The notes: generated from the letters alone by a model not told the origin. 64,000 nucleotides of DNA from Candidatus Chryseobacterium colombiense (GCA_029203185.1 CP119310.1:4160001-4224000), one strand, 5' to 3'; shown: positions 16,496 through 26,841, numbered from the stretch's first letter. Made by a program: numbers and translations.

Positions 16496-17269
16496 ATGAA
16501 ACTAGATTGGATTATCGAAAGTCAAGATATTCTTAAAGTTAACGATTTAATAGATAGAAATAAAAATAAAATTTTCTATAAACAACGTTTAGAGAAGAAT
16601 ATATATAAAAAAGAAGTGATTTCTGATAGAGAAAGAATTTGGAAAAGCATTATTGTTTGTCTTCTTACTTCTCAACAAAATTCAAGCGCAGAAAGCCCGG
16701 TTGCAAGATTTTCGGGCTTAAAGCCATTTCCTTTAAGTTTAGAAATTTGTCAATCTGAATCAGAACAATTGGAGAAATTTATAGCAGACAAATTGAAAAG
16801 TTTTGGAGGAATAAGGTTTTACGATAGAATTGCAAACCTTTTGATAAAGAATTTTGAATATTTGGAAATGTCTAACTGGATAATTTTGAGTGAAATAAAT
16901 ACATCTTTAGAAAATAGAAACTTAAATGTAAAAACTCAGATTCAATTGGAGAGAAAATGTGCAAAGAAAGTTCAAGACAAACTGATGGGTTTTGGCCCGA
17001 AACAATCCCGAAATCTTCTTCAAATGTTGGGTTTAACGGTTTACGAAATACCGATTGACAGCAGAATTACAAAATGGCTCAATAATGAATTAAATTTTCC
17101 AATTACAGTTTCTGTGGCAACTTTGCAGGATTTGAATTTCTACTGTTTCGTTTCGGATGCTATTCAAAATCTTTGCGAAAAATGCCATATAGAACCTTGT
17201 TTATTTGATGCAGCTGTTTTTATTGAGGGAGATAAGGGAGAATGGACTCTTGAAAATTCAATATTTTAG
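16496..17269 (+). CDS. HhH-GPD DNA glycosylase-like protein
   Basis: A 257-aa protein. A TTG codon at 16460 opens the frame but overlaps the upstream gene; ATG at 16496 (MKLDWIIES) is the better start. The helix-hairpin-helix GPD signature is GFGPKQSRNLLQMLGL followed by YEIPIDSRITKW, giving a candidate lysine nucleophile in PKQ and the catalytic aspartate in PIDSR. Related proteins are annotated as thermostable 8-oxoguanine glycosylases. The AT-rich codon use and DNA-repair role are out of place between a sugar sensor and its target operon, suggesting insertion. Confidence 0.78.
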   Translation: MKLDWIIESQDILKVNDLIDRNKNKIFYKQRLEKNIYKKEVISDRERIWKSIIVCLLTSQQNSSAESPVARFSGLKPFPLSLEICQSESEQLEKFIADKLKSFGGIRFYDRIANLLIKNFEYLEMSNWIILSEINTSLENRNLNVKTQIQLERKCAKKVQDKLMGFGPKQSRNLLQMLGLTVYEIPIDSRITKWLNNELNFPITVSVATLQDLNFYCFVSDAIQNLCEKCHIEPCLFDAAVFIEGDKGEWTLENSIF

Positions 17270-17306
17270 GAGTAAACTTTCCTATCGTGTATTTTGAAAT
17301 TTATTA

Positions 17307-17333
17307 AATTATCTCTCCACAGTTTTCAAAAAT
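17307..17333 (+). repeat. Short relic matching the 3' end of the HTCS gene
   Basis: This 27-bp stretch matches 16377-16403 in the HTCS AraC domain (coding NYFSTVFKN) at 25 of 27 bases and lies exactly 930 bp downstream. It suggests that the HTCS end, or a second AraC-type gene, once extended here before the glycosylase gene came between. Confidence 0.45.
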
Positions 17334-17457
17334 TGCTTGCTCGAAGTATTCATCTTATAAAAACTAAAGCCGTAGTTTCCCAAAACCCGACCTCAAATTT
17401 CGGTCAATCTTCCCACACTAACATTCGTTCATACTTCTGAAAATCCTCATAATCCAC

Positions 17458-17489
17458 GTAACATTTTTATAGAATGGTGTTACATTTTT
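17458..17489 (+). promoter_or_regulatory. Direct repeat upstream of the fructan operon, candidate HTCS operator
   Basis: GTAACATTTTT (17458-17468) and GTTACATTTTT (17479-17489) are direct repeats 21 bp apart, two helical turns. A partial third copy, GTTACAT, lies at 17591. AraC-type domains of HTCS proteins bind direct repeats, and this is the only obvious one before the transporter gene. The rest of the 390-bp gap (17270-17660) holds no gene. Confidence 0.5.
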
Positions 17490-17660
17490 GAAACATCGTT
17501 ATCATATTTTGAAATTAAATCAATTTTAAAATTTTGATTTTCAGTTAATTAAAGTTGGTTAACAAATAATTAACCTTGACGAAATATTTTGTTACATAAT
17601 TAGACCTTCGCATTCCTGTCCCGGGATATATTAGCCACAAACAAATTAATAATTCTATTT

Positions 17661-18974
17661 ATGAATAAAATTTTGATGTGGTCTGTCACTGCAGCTTTGG
17701 CAGGATTTCTTTTCGGGTTTGATGTTGTGGTGATTTCCGGAGCCGATAAAAAATTGCAGGCACTTTGGCAGAGTTCAGACGCATTCCACGGTGCGGTAGT
17801 AATGGGAATGGCATTGTGGGGAACCGTTATCGGCGCCATCTTTGGCGGAATTCCGACCAACACATTCGGGCGTAAAAAAACACTTTTGGCAATCGGCGCC
17901 TTATATGCACTTTCAGCAATCGGAACGGCGCTTTCCAATGATCCTTATATTTTCGCATTCTTCAGATTTATGGGCGGCTTGGGCGTTGGAGCATCCACTA
18001 TCGCTGCACCGGCTTATATTTCCGAAATCGCTCCTGCAAAAGACCGAGGAAGATTGGTTTCCCTGTATCAGTTCAATATTGTTTTGGGGATTTTGGTTGC
18101 CTTTTTATCCAATTACCTACTCAGTGGAATCGGAGATAACGACTGGAGATGGATGCTTGGTGTTCAGGCAATTCCGGCAAGTATCTACACCTTATGTGTA
18201 CTTATAATTCCGGAAAGCCCGAGATGGCTCGTTTCCAAAGGCAGAATAAATGAAGCCAAAAATGTAGTTAAAATCGTAAATCCGGATCAGGATTCTGACC
18301 TACTCATTTCTCAGATGGAAGACGATCACGCCGAAGCGCCAAAGGAAAATATTTTTATGAAAAAATATCGTTTTCCGCTGATGCTCGCTTTCCTTGTCGC
18401 ATTTTTCAATCAGATGTCGGGCATCAATGCATTCTTATATTATGCACCGAGAATTTTTGGTGAGGCTGGATTGGGCGAGAAAACCGCACTTCTCAGCAGC
18501 ATCGGGATTGGTATTGTCAATATGGTTTTCACACTGGTTGGTGTTAATCTCATTGACAAAGTGGGCAGAAGAACTTTGATGTATATTGGTTCCATAGGCT
18601 ATATTATCTCTTTGGGACTCGTTTCTATGGCATTTTATTTCCATTGGTCAGGTTTAGCGATTCCTGTGTTTTTATTCCTGTTTATCGCTTCTCACGCCAT
18701 CGGACAGGGAACGGTGATCTGGGTTTTTATCTCCGAGATTTTTCCGAACCATCTCCGTGCATCAGGACAGGCATTCGGAAGTTCCACACACTGGGTTTTG
18801 GCAGCGATAATTCCGTCCCTTATCCCGACTTTATTTTCAACGATTGGCGCCGGAACGGTATTTCTGGTATTCACGATCGCTATGGTATTCCAGCTGTTAT
18901 TTGTGATTTTTATGATGCCGGAAACAAAAGGCATGTCACTGGAAAAATTAAGCAAAACACTTACAAAAGAATAA
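17661..18974 (+). CDS. MFS sugar porter (probable fructose:H+ symporter)
   Basis: A 437-aa inner-membrane transporter with 12 predicted membrane segments. Sugar-porter signatures are clear: FGFDVVVISGA in TM1, GRKKTL between TM2 and TM3, PESPRWLVSKGR before the central loop, DKVGRRTLM and PETKGMSLE at the C-terminus. It is positioned like BT1758, the fructose transporter of the Bacteroides levan locus. Fructose released by the GH32 enzymes would be imported here and phosphorylated by the PfkB kinase at 28398. It is probably the first gene of the PUL transcript. Confidence 0.92.
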   Translation: MNKILMWSVTAALAGFLFGFDVVVISGADKKLQALWQSSDAFHGAVVMGMALWGTVIGAIFGGIPTNTFGRKKTLLAIGALYALSAIGTALSNDPYIFAFFRFMGGLGVGASTIAAPAYISEIAPAKDRGRLVSLYQFNIVLGILVAFLSNYLLSGIGDNDWRWMLGVQAIPASIYTLCVLIIPESPRWLVSKGRINEAKNVVKIVNPDQDSDLLISQMEDDHAEAPKENIFMKKYRFPLMLAFLVAFFNQMSGINAFLYYAPRIFGEAGLGEKTALLSSIGIGIVNMVFTLVGVNLIDKVGRRTLMYIGSIGYIISLGLVSMAFYFHWSGLAIPVFLFLFIASHAIGQGTVIWVFISEIFPNHLRASGQAFGSSTHWVLAAIIPSLIPTLFSTIGAGTVFLVFTIAMVFQLLFVIFMMPETKGMSLEKLSKTLTKE

Positions 18975-19005
18975 ACCCTTCAAAATCTTCGAGAAAAAAT
19001 AATCA

Positions 19006-20565
19006 ATGAAAAAAATAATATCAAGTTTAATTGTCGCTTCTGTCTTTTTTTCGAATCTCAACGCTCAGTCGGATTCGCAGAAGGAAGAGCAGCTTTACCG
19101 CCCCAATTTCCATTTCAGTCCCAAAAAAGGATGGATGAATGATCCGAACGGTCTTTATTACAAAGACGGTGTTTATCACCTGTTCTTCCAGCATTATCCC
19201 GATGGAAACAAATGGGGACCGATGCATTGGGGACACGCCACAAGCAAAGACCTTGTCAAGTGGGAAGAGCAGCCGATTGCTCTTTATCCGGATGATTTAG
19301 GATATATTTTCTCAGGAAGTGCGGTGGTCGATAAAAACAATACTTCAGGTTTCGGAGATTCCAAAAATAATCCTGTCGTTGCGGTGTACACTTACCACAA
19401 TCCCAACCGGGAAAAAGACGGTAAGATAGATGTGGAATCACAGGGAATTGCTTACTCTTTGGATAATAGCAAGACTTGGACAAAATATAGTGCAAATCCT
19501 GTTCTTAAAAATCCGGGAGTCCGTGATTTTCGTGACCCAAAGGTGTTTTGGGACAGCAAAAGACAGCAATGGATTATGGTTTTGGCGGCTCAGGACAGAA
19601 CGCACTTTTACGCCTCAAAAAACCTGAAGGAATGGACCTTTCAATCCGAATTTGGAAAAGATCTGGGCGGTCACGGCGGCGTTTGGGAATGCCCCGATCT
19701 ATTTCCGTTGAAAGTCGAAGGTACCAATGAAGAAAAATGGGTTCTGATCGTCAATATCAATCCAGGCGGACCGAATAATGGTTCTGCAGGACAATATTTT
19801 GTCGGTGATTTTGACGGGAAAACTTTTAAGATTGATGAACATTTCACGAAACAGCTTCAGAAAGAAAAAGCAGCCTGGCTCGATTGGGGAAAAGACAATT
19901 ATGCCAGTGTTTCATTTGATAATGTTCCGCAGGGAAAAAGGGTGATTATCGGCTGGATGAGCAACTGGGAATATGCGCAGGAAGTTCCTACGGAAGCGTG
20001 GAGAAGCAGTACAACAATGGCGAGGGAAGTTTCACTCAAAAAAACAAAAGACGGCTATATCCTTAAAAATATTCCGGTTGCCGGACTGAAAAATTATCAA
20101 GGGAAATCTATCCGGAAAAAAATCAATCTGAAAAGTGAAAATAAATTAATAGATAAATCAGAAATTGACCTGACTAAAGCTGTTCTCGATTTAGATGTAA
20201 AGAAAATGACTGCCGGAACTTATAGCTTTTCTCTGAAAAATTCTTTAAGAGAAGAAGTCGTTTTTGGAATTGATAATAAAACAAAAGAATTGTTCGTAGA
20301 CCGTTCCAAATCAGGGAAAACAGATTTCGGAAAAAACTATTCAACACCTGTTACCAAAGCACCTTTGAATCAGATGTATCCTGAAGCAAAAATGAAACTT
20401 GTTATCGACAAGACTTCCATTGAAATCTTCTTTAATGACGGCGAAAAAGTACTGACCGAAATCTTCTTCCCGAACGAACATCTCTCGGAACTGACCTTAT
20501 CAACAGACACGAAAGGAAGCTCATTAGATATCAATGCAAATCAGCTTGATATTAATAAGAGATAG
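19006..20565 (+). CDS. GH32 exo-fructanase (levanase/inulinase-type)
   Basis: A 519-aa secreted glycoside hydrolase family 32 enzyme. The signal peptide ends near residue 21 (NAQ). Catalytic residues are all present: nucleophile D46 in WMNDPNG (43-49), transition-state stabiliser D177 in RDP (176-178), acid/base E228 in ECP. A five-blade propeller (about 30-350) is followed by a beta-sandwich (about 370-515). It lacks a lipobox, so it is likely periplasmic. It removes terminal fructose from fructans or sucrose; exo-action is inferred from the canonical motifs. Confidence 0.93.
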   Translation: MKKIISSLIVASVFFSNLNAQSDSQKEEQLYRPNFHFSPKKGWMNDPNGLYYKDGVYHLFFQHYPDGNKWGPMHWGHATSKDLVKWEEQPIALYPDDLGYIFSGSAVVDKNNTSGFGDSKNNPVVAVYTYHNPNREKDGKIDVESQGIAYSLDNSKTWTKYSANPVLKNPGVRDFRDPKVFWDSKRQQWIMVLAAQDRTHFYASKNLKEWTFQSEFGKDLGGHGGVWECPDLFPLKVEGTNEEKWVLIVNINPGGPNNGSAGQYFVGDFDGKTFKIDEHFTKQLQKEKAAWLDWGKDNYASVSFDNVPQGKRVIIGWMSNWEYAQEVPTEAWRSSTTMAREVSLKKTKDGYILKNIPVAGLKNYQGKSIRKKINLKSENKLIDKSEIDLTKAVLDLDVKKMTAGTYSFSLKNSLREEVVFGIDNKTKELFVDRSKSGKTDFGKNYSTPVTKAPLNQMYPEAKMKLVIDKTSIEIFFNDGEKVLTEIFFPNEHLSELTLSTDTKGSSLDINANQLDINKR

Positions 20566-20614
20566 CAATGTAGAACATTCCGTAGACAATTAATTAAAAT
20601 TAAAACTATATGAT

Positions 20615-23600
20615 ATGAAGAAATATAAAATTGCAGTCGCCTTTTGTCTTCTTCCGTTTTCCTACATTTTTGCGCAGGAAATTGTGAAAGGAAAGGTACT
20701 GTCTCCCAATCAGAAACCGCTGAGCGGCGTTACCGTAACAGTTTCTGAAACAGGTACTACTACAACGACTGATAGCAATGGAACATTTCAGATCAATGAT
20801 TTGAAGAAAGGAAACACGCTGGTTTTTACCTATTCCGATTATACTACGAAAGAAGTGGTGGTGGATGAAAAAACTGTCCTCAACATCATTCTGGCAGCCG
20901 ATAAGGTGAAGAACATTGACGAAGTTGTGGTGACCGGATATACTAAGCAGAAAAAAGCCGACATCACCGGAGCAGTTTCCATTGTTGATATGAAAGATCT
21001 TAACAAACAGGCGGAACCGAATCCCATCAAATCACTACAGGGAAGAGTAGCTGGGGTGAATATCTCCGCCGATGGCTCGCCTTCAGGAGGAAGTACCAAA
21101 GTTCTGATTCGTGGTGTCGGGACACTGAACAATACCGACCCGCTTTATGTCATAGACGGTGTACCAACAAAAGCAGGAATGCACGAGCTGAATCCGGGCG
21201 ACATCGAAACGATGCAGGTACTGAAAGATGCTTCTTCCGCAAGTATTTATGGTTCCAGAGCGGCAAACGGTGTGATTATCATTACCACCAAAAAAGGGAA
21301 AAAAGGCAAGATGAGAATCGACCTGAATTATTATACTGCTTTTTCCCAATATGCGAAAAAAACGCCTGTTCTCAACGCAAAACAATTCGGGCAGGTGCTT
21401 TGGCAGGCTAATATCAATGACGGTCTGAATCCGAACAATAATAACCTGAGCTACAGCTTCGACTGGGGCGTTCAGAACGGCGTTCCGACCTTGTACAACA
21501 GCTACGTTCCGGAATATCTGGATACAGCAAAAACCATCAAATCTGCCAACACCAATTGGTATGATGAGGTTTCCCAGACCGGTGTTGCCAATTCTTTGGA
21601 TGTGGCGGCTTCAAGCGCGTCAGACAAAGGTTCTTACTATTTCTCGATGGGGTATTATGACAATGACGGTATCGTAAAGCTGACCAATTTCAAGAGATTG
21701 TCTGCCCGTGTGAATACTTCCTATAATTTTTTCGATGGTAAATTAAAAATCGGGGAAAATTTTACATACAATAAAACTAACGAATTGATCGATCCGGGTG
21801 TTCTTGATCCGGCTTTGAGAGCGTTGCCGATTATTCCTGTTCATACCGTGGACGGAATCGGATGGGGCGGTCCGGTTGGAGGGATGAATGACCGTCAAAA
21901 TCCTGTCCGTCTTTTGGAATACAACAAAGACAACGGTTATCGTTACCAGCGTTTTTTCGGAAATGTTTATGCCGAATTACAGCCTGTGAAAAACCTGACG
22001 TTGAAATCAAGCTTCGGTGTTGATTTTTCGAATTATTATAAAAGAATGTTACAAAGAAGCTATGTTTCGGGCTATCTTCAGAATAAAACAAATGCTGTAA
22101 ATATTGACCAGTCGGATACTGAAAAATGGACCTGGACCAATACCGCTCAATACACGGCCAAAGCAGGAAATCACCACTTCGATTTGCTGGGCGGAATGGA
22201 AATGTATAAAGATATCTATAACAATACATGGCTCAGAAAAGAAGGATTTCTGATTGAAACGCCAGATTATATGTATCCTGATGCGGGAACGGGAGATGCA
22301 TTCAACGGTGGAAGTTCTACCTATTACAGCTTGTTGTCGTACTTCGGGAAGTTTTCCTACGATTATGACAATCGTTATCTTTTCTCTGCAACAGTGCGCT
22401 ATGATGGCTCGTCAAGATTCGGGAAGAACAATCGTTTTGGAACATTCCCGGCATTTTCGGCTGGATGGAGAATCAACAAGGAAGATTTTGCGGAGAAATG
22501 GATTCCGTTTTTCTCAGATTTAAGGCTGAGAGCAGGTTGGGGACAGACCGGAAACCAGGAAATCAGCAATTCGGCAGTATATTCTCTTTACATTGCCAAT
22601 TATGCAGGCGGAAATCCGACCTGGGCAACTTCTTACGGAACGGCTTACGATATTTCCGGGGTGGGAAGCGGTTTATTGCCTTCAGGATTCATCGCAACAC
22701 AAACCAAAAATGATGATCTGAAATGGGAAACTACCACGCAAACCAACCTAGGTCTGGATTTCGGATTTTTTAATCAGAAACTGACGGGAAGCGTGGATAT
22801 TTATAAAAAAGATACCAAAGATATTCTCGTTTTACCTCCTTATCTGGGCGTGATTGGCGAAGGCGGAAACCGCTGGATCAACGGCGCTTCGATGGAAAAT
22901 AAAGGGATTGAGGTTGCCTTAGGTTATCAGGACAAAACTTCCGGTGGATTCGGATACGAGATTTCAGGAAATTTCTCAATGAACCGGAACAAAATCACGG
23001 AATTACCACAATCTGTTATCAACAATTATGGCGGAAACGGGACAACCGATAATATTCTCGGAAGGCCAATCAATTCAATGTATGGTTATGTTGCCGACGG
23101 ACTTTTCAGAACGCAGGCAGAAGTTGATAATTCCGCTACGCAGCCGGGTAAAGGTTTAGGAAGAATCTGTTATGCCGATTTAAATAATGATGGAATTATC
23201 GACGACAAAGACAGAACGTGGATCGGAAATCCGAATCCGGGATTTATGTATGGCGTTAATCTTAATTTTTCCTACAAAAATTTCGATTTGTCTACCTTTT
23301 GGCAAGGCATCGGCGATGTGGATGTCATTAATTCTAAAAAATACCAGACCGATTTCTGGAGTGTGGATGATGTAGGATCTAATAAAGGAACAAGATTGCT
23401 CAACGCATGGTCACCACAGAATCCGAACTCTGATATTCCGGCACTCACAACAGTGGACAGCAACGCAGAATCCAGATTTTCATCCTATTATGTAGAGAAC
23501 GGAAGCTATCTGAAATTAAGGGTTTTACAGTTAGGGTACAGCCTTCCTAAAAATGTGTTGGAGCAGTACAGGCTTACCAATTTCAGGATTTACATCAGCG

Positions 23601-23716
23601 CACAGAATCTTCTGACTATCAAATCCAAAAGTTTCACGGGTATTGATCCGGAAACACCGGCTTTCGGTTATCCGCTACCGCTGACGTTCAATTTTGGAGT
23701 TAATTTATCCCTTTAA
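20615..23716 (+). CDS. SusC/RagA-family TonB-dependent outer-membrane transporter
   Basis: A 1033-aa SusC-like protein. A signal peptide (1-20) is followed by a carboxypeptidase-D-like N-terminal domain (about 23-100), the TonB-box-like segment NIDEVVVTGY (about 99-108), a plug domain (LQGRVAGVNI, then LYVIDGVP) and a 22-strand barrel ending FNFGVNLSL. It imports fructo-oligosaccharides across the outer membrane with the SusD-like lid encoded 19 bp downstream. It uses TonB-ExbBD energy, which is not encoded in this window. Confidence 0.95.
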   Translation: MKKYKIAVAFCLLPFSYIFAQEIVKGKVLSPNQKPLSGVTVTVSETGTTTTTDSNGTFQINDLKKGNTLVFTYSDYTTKEVVVDEKTVLNIILAADKVKNIDEVVVTGYTKQKKADITGAVSIVDMKDLNKQAEPNPIKSLQGRVAGVNISADGSPSGGSTKVLIRGVGTLNNTDPLYVIDGVPTKAGMHELNPGDIETMQVLKDASSASIYGSRAANGVIIITTKKGKKGKMRIDLNYYTAFSQYAKKTPVLNAKQFGQVLWQANINDGLNPNNNNLSYSFDWGVQNGVPTLYNSYVPEYLDTAKTIKSANTNWYDEVSQTGVANSLDVAASSASDKGSYYFSMGYYDNDGIVKLTNFKRLSARVNTSYNFFDGKLKIGENFTYNKTNELIDPGVLDPALRALPIIPVHTVDGIGWGGPVGGMNDRQNPVRLLEYNKDNGYRYQRFFGNVYAELQPVKNLTLKSSFGVDFSNYYKRMLQRSYVSGYLQNKTNAVNIDQSDTEKWTWTNTAQYTAKAGNHHFDLLGGMEMYKDIYNNTWLRKEGFLIETPDYMYPDAGTGDAFNGGSSTYYSLLSYFGKFSYDYDNRYLFSATVRYDGSSRFGKNNRFGTFPAFSAGWRINKEDFAEKWIPFFSDLRLRAGWGQTGNQEISNSAVYSLYIANYAGGNPTWATSYGTAYDISGVGSGLLPSGFIATQTKNDDLKWETTTQTNLGLDFGFFNQKLTGSVDIYKKDTKDILVLPPYLGVIGEGGNRWINGASMENKGIEVALGYQDKTSGGFGYEISGNFSMNRNKITELPQSVINNYGGNGTTDNILGRPINSMYGYVADGLFRTQAEVDNSATQPGKGLGRICYADLNNDGIIDDKDRTWIGNPNPGFMYGVNLNFSYKNFDLSTFWQGIGDVDVINSKKYQTDFWSVDDVGSNKGTRLLNAWSPQNPNSDIPALTTVDSNAESRFSSYYVENGSYLKLRVLQLGYSLPKNVLEQYRLTNFRIYISAQNLLTIKSKSFTGIDPETPAFGYPLPLTFNFGVNLSL

Positions 23717-23735
23717 ATTTTAAAATATTAAAACA

Positions 23736-25433
23736 ATGAAAAAATATATACTATTAACAGTTGCCTGTGCATTTTTTTTGGGAACAACTTCCTGCAACGA
23801 TTTTCTGGACAATGAACCAAGAGGCGTGCTTTCCGAAGCCGATGTTGTAACACCTGAGAATGTGGACGGTTTTGTGATCGCAGCTTATGCGGCACTTGGA
23901 AACGACCATTACGATACGCCTTTCAGTCTTTGGCCATACGGAAATGTACGTTCGGACGATGCTTACAAAGGCGGAAGCGGAACTAATGATATTCAGGCAT
24001 TTCACTTTTTTGAAATTTCCAACAATATCCGTTCGGATTTTGGTGAATTGGACCGTCTCTGGTATCTGCATTATGTCGGAATCGGAAGATGCAACAAAGC
24101 AATTGCAGCGCTTAACCAGCTTTCTGAAGCGCAATACCCAAACAAGAAGAAACGTATTGCCGAGATGAAATTTGTGAGAGGACATTTTTATTTTATGTTG
24201 AAGATCCTTTTCAAATATGTGCCTTACGTAGATGAAAATACACCGATTGATGATTACCCGAAAATCTCCAACCGTGCGAAAACCGACCAGCAACTGTGGG
24301 ATGCCATCGCTTCAAATTTTGAAGATGCTGCCGCCAATTTGCCTGCAACGCAATCCGAAGTCGGAAGACCAAAGAAAAGTGCGGCTTATGCATATTTGGC
24401 AAAAGTGAGATTGTATCAGGCTTATGAGCAGGACGATAATTATACGGTGACCCAAATCAATCCGGTAACGCTTCAGAAATCCATTGACGCAGCTAATCAG
24501 GTGATCGGAAATTATACCCTGGAATCAGATTTTGGGTATAACTTCCTTCCGGGAACGCATGAGAATGGTCCGGAATCGGTTTTCTCCATTCAATATTCCG
24601 ATAATGACGGAACGCTTTTCGGAAGGTTGAATTATGGTGATGTGCTTTCTCTCCCACAAGGTTTAGGATGTTGCGATTTCCACAAACCAAGCCAGAATCT
24701 GGTGAATGCTTTCAAGACAACGTCACAAGGTTTGCCGATGTTCGATACATATAATGACACGGATTTGAATTATAATCAGCTCAATAATTACAAAGTAGAT
24801 CCAAGACTTTACCACACGGTTGCTTTGCCGGGATTGCCTTGGAAATATGAGGAAAACAAAATCTATCAGGAAAGCTGGAACAGAAGCCCGGGAACGTACG
24901 GGTATTATGCTTCGTTAAAGGAAAATGTACCGGTTGGCTGTGGCTGTACCGTGAATGTAGACCCGTTTTATGCCAATTCTAAAAACAGGATCATCATCCG
25001 TTATTCCGATGTGTTGCTGATGAAAGCCGAAGCTTTAATAGAGCTTGGACAAATCAACGAAGCGTTGCCATTGATTAATCAGGTGAGACAACGTGCAGCA
25101 AACAGTACCGTTTTGACCGGAAGTTACACTTCAAACAATCTGATCAGCAAATATGAACCGGGCGTGAACTGTACATGGAATCAGGATTTTGCAAGAAAAG
25201 CCCTGAGATGGGAGCGCAGAATGGAATTTGCAATGGAAGGCAGCCGTTTCTTCGACCTTGTGAGGTGGGGAACCGCAGCAGGTACGATGAATACCTATTA
25301 TTCCGGAGAAAAAACGAAAAGATCTTACTATTCCCAGGCAGGATTTGACCATGGAATCGAAGAATACTGCCCGATTCCATTGGCTCAGATCAATTTCAGC
25401 CAAGGATTGTACAAGCAAAATAACGGTTATTAA
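23736..25433 (+). CDS. SusD/RagB-family outer-membrane lipoprotein
   Basis: A 565-aa lipoprotein with the lipobox ending at C20 (TTSC). The SusD fold is shown by an N-terminal FLDNEP, TPR-like helices, and the C-terminal family segments VLLMKAEALIELGQ, ALRWERRMEFAMEG and SRFFDLVRWGTA. It caps the SusC barrel and binds the glycan, here presumably levan or inulin oligosaccharides. Confidence 0.95.
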   Translation: MKKYILLTVACAFFLGTTSCNDFLDNEPRGVLSEADVVTPENVDGFVIAAYAALGNDHYDTPFSLWPYGNVRSDDAYKGGSGTNDIQAFHFFEISNNIRSDFGELDRLWYLHYVGIGRCNKAIAALNQLSEAQYPNKKKRIAEMKFVRGHFYFMLKILFKYVPYVDENTPIDDYPKISNRAKTDQQLWDAIASNFEDAAANLPATQSEVGRPKKSAAYAYLAKVRLYQAYEQDDNYTVTQINPVTLQKSIDAANQVIGNYTLESDFGYNFLPGTHENGPESVFSIQYSDNDGTLFGRLNYGDVLSLPQGLGCCDFHKPSQNLVNAFKTTSQGLPMFDTYNDTDLNYNQLNNYKVDPRLYHTVALPGLPWKYEENKIYQESWNRSPGTYGYYASLKENVPVGCGCTVNVDPFYANSKNRIIIRYSDVLLMKAEALIELGQINEALPLINQVRQRAANSTVLTGSYTSNNLISKYEPGVNCTWNQDFARKALRWERRMEFAMEGSRFFDLVRWGTAAGTMNTYYSGEKTKRSYYSQAGFDHGIEEYCPIPLAQINFSQGLYKQNNGY

Positions 25434-25446
25434 AAACGAAAGATTT

Positions 25447-26841
25447 ATGAAAACAATATTTAATAAACTCCTGGTATATTTCATTTTGCTGGTTTCCGCT
25501 ATGTTGGTCTGGTCCTGCGACAACAGCATGGAAGACGGTCTGGTAACAGATGTTTCGGTGAATGTGTCTTCCTTTAAAGTAAACGGTGTTTCAGGAGACA
25601 TTGACAATAAAAATGATAAAATCACGGTAACATTGCCTTACGGAACGAGTGTAAAAGCTTTATCGCCAATAATAGAAATTCCACAAGGTGCAATTATTTC
25701 CCCGGCCTCGGGAGCTGTAATTGATTTTTCACAGCCTGTCAAATTCAGAGTAAAGAATGGTAATATTTATAAAGATTATCAGGTGACGGTTCAGGCTCAG
25801 GTTCCGATTATCAGTTTTAAAATCAACGGATTATTGGCAACCATCAACCATTCCAGCAAGACGATTTCACTTACAATGCCGGAAGGAACTAATCTTACCG
25901 CATTGCAGCCTATGATAGAAATGGCAAATGGTGTGAGCATCAATCCTGCATCAGGAACTACAATTAATTTCAGCAGTCCTGTACAGTTCACCGTTTCCAA
26001 TGCGAATCTGACTGAAATCTATACGGCAAAAGTAACCACTCCGGTTTCTGGACCAACAGTGGCATTTCTCGGAACGGCAGCAACCAGAACAGGTCTTACC
26101 AATCCTGATGAAATTGCAGCTTCTGACTGGCTTTTCGGAAAATTTTCTGGAGCAGTTTACGTTTCAATGGCAGATGTGGCGAGTGGTGCAGCTAACCTTA
26201 CGGGCATCAATGTGATTTGGTGGCATTTTGACTCGGCTACCACTTTGCCTGGTGATGCACTGAATGCAAATGTAACTTCCAAAATCAAAACCTATCTGAA
26301 TGCGGGCGGAAATATTCTTTTAACAGGATTTGCTGCTCAATATGTGGATGCTTTGGGAATTGTGCCTTCGGGAAAAGGTCCGAATAATGTTTTCGGGGAT
26401 TTCTTACCGAACGGGTTTGTAGATGCGAACAATGATTGGGGAATTTCTTTCAAAGGGAACGAAGCACATCCTGTTTTTGACGGGCTCCAGACCTACGAAT
26501 CCGGGAAAGCCAATTTCCTTCAGAAAGGAACATTCAGATTGAATCACACCGCTTGGTGGTTCTTGCCGGACTGGGGTGGCTATGTAAACGGAGCCGGATG
26601 GAGAACACAGACAGGAGGAAATAACCTTGCCAGTGAAGCTTGGGACAATACTCTAGACGGACGTGTTGCCGTGGCCGAATTTCCGGGTGGAACTGCCAAT
26701 AAAAAGTGTATCACCATCTCAATGGGCGCTTATGACTGGTACAACGAAACCTCGAACGGAACATCAAGTCAGCCAAACGGATTTTTGGATAACATCAAAA
26801 AAATCACGGAGAACAGCCTTAATTATCTTGTAACGCATTAA
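25447..26841 (+). CDS. SusE/F-like fructan-binding lipoprotein (DUF4960-type)
   Basis: A 464-aa lipoprotein starting at ATG 25447; the frame is open further upstream but that overlaps SusD. The lipobox ends at C24 (LVWSC). Two repeated Ig-like domains of about 85 residues (about 30-115 and 118-205) each carry a PxIexxxGxxxxPaSGxxidF pattern. The C-terminal part (about 215-460) resembles DUF4960, a domain seen in the levan-binding surface protein BT1761. It would hold fructan at the cell surface for the GH32 enzymes. Confidence 0.8.
   Translation: MKTIFNKLLVYFILLVSAMLVWSCDNSMEDGLVTDVSVNVSSFKVNGVSGDIDNKNDKITVTLPYGTSVKALSPIIEIPQGAIISPASGAVIDFSQPVKFRVKNGNIYKDYQVTVQAQVPIISFKINGLLATINHSSKTISLTMPEGTNLTALQPMIEMANGVSINPASGTTINFSSPVQFTVSNANLTEIYTAKVTTPVSGPTVAFLGTAATRTGLTNPDEIAASDWLFGKFSGAVYVSMADVASGAANLTGINVIWWHFDSATTLPGDALNANVTSKIKTYLNAGGNILLTGFAAQYVDALGIVPSGKGPNNVFGDFLPNGFVDANNDWGISFKGNEAHPVFDGLQTYESGKANFLQKGTFRLNHTAWWFLPDWGGYVNGAGWRTQTGGNNLASEAWDNTLDGRVAVAEFPGGTANKKCITISMGAYDWYNETSNGTSSQPNGFLDNIKKITENSLNYLVTH

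Noticed and set aside
25345..25446. Extended N-terminus of the SusE/F-like gene
   Set aside because: This part overlaps the SusD coding sequence and would bury the signal peptide and lipobox that start at 25447.
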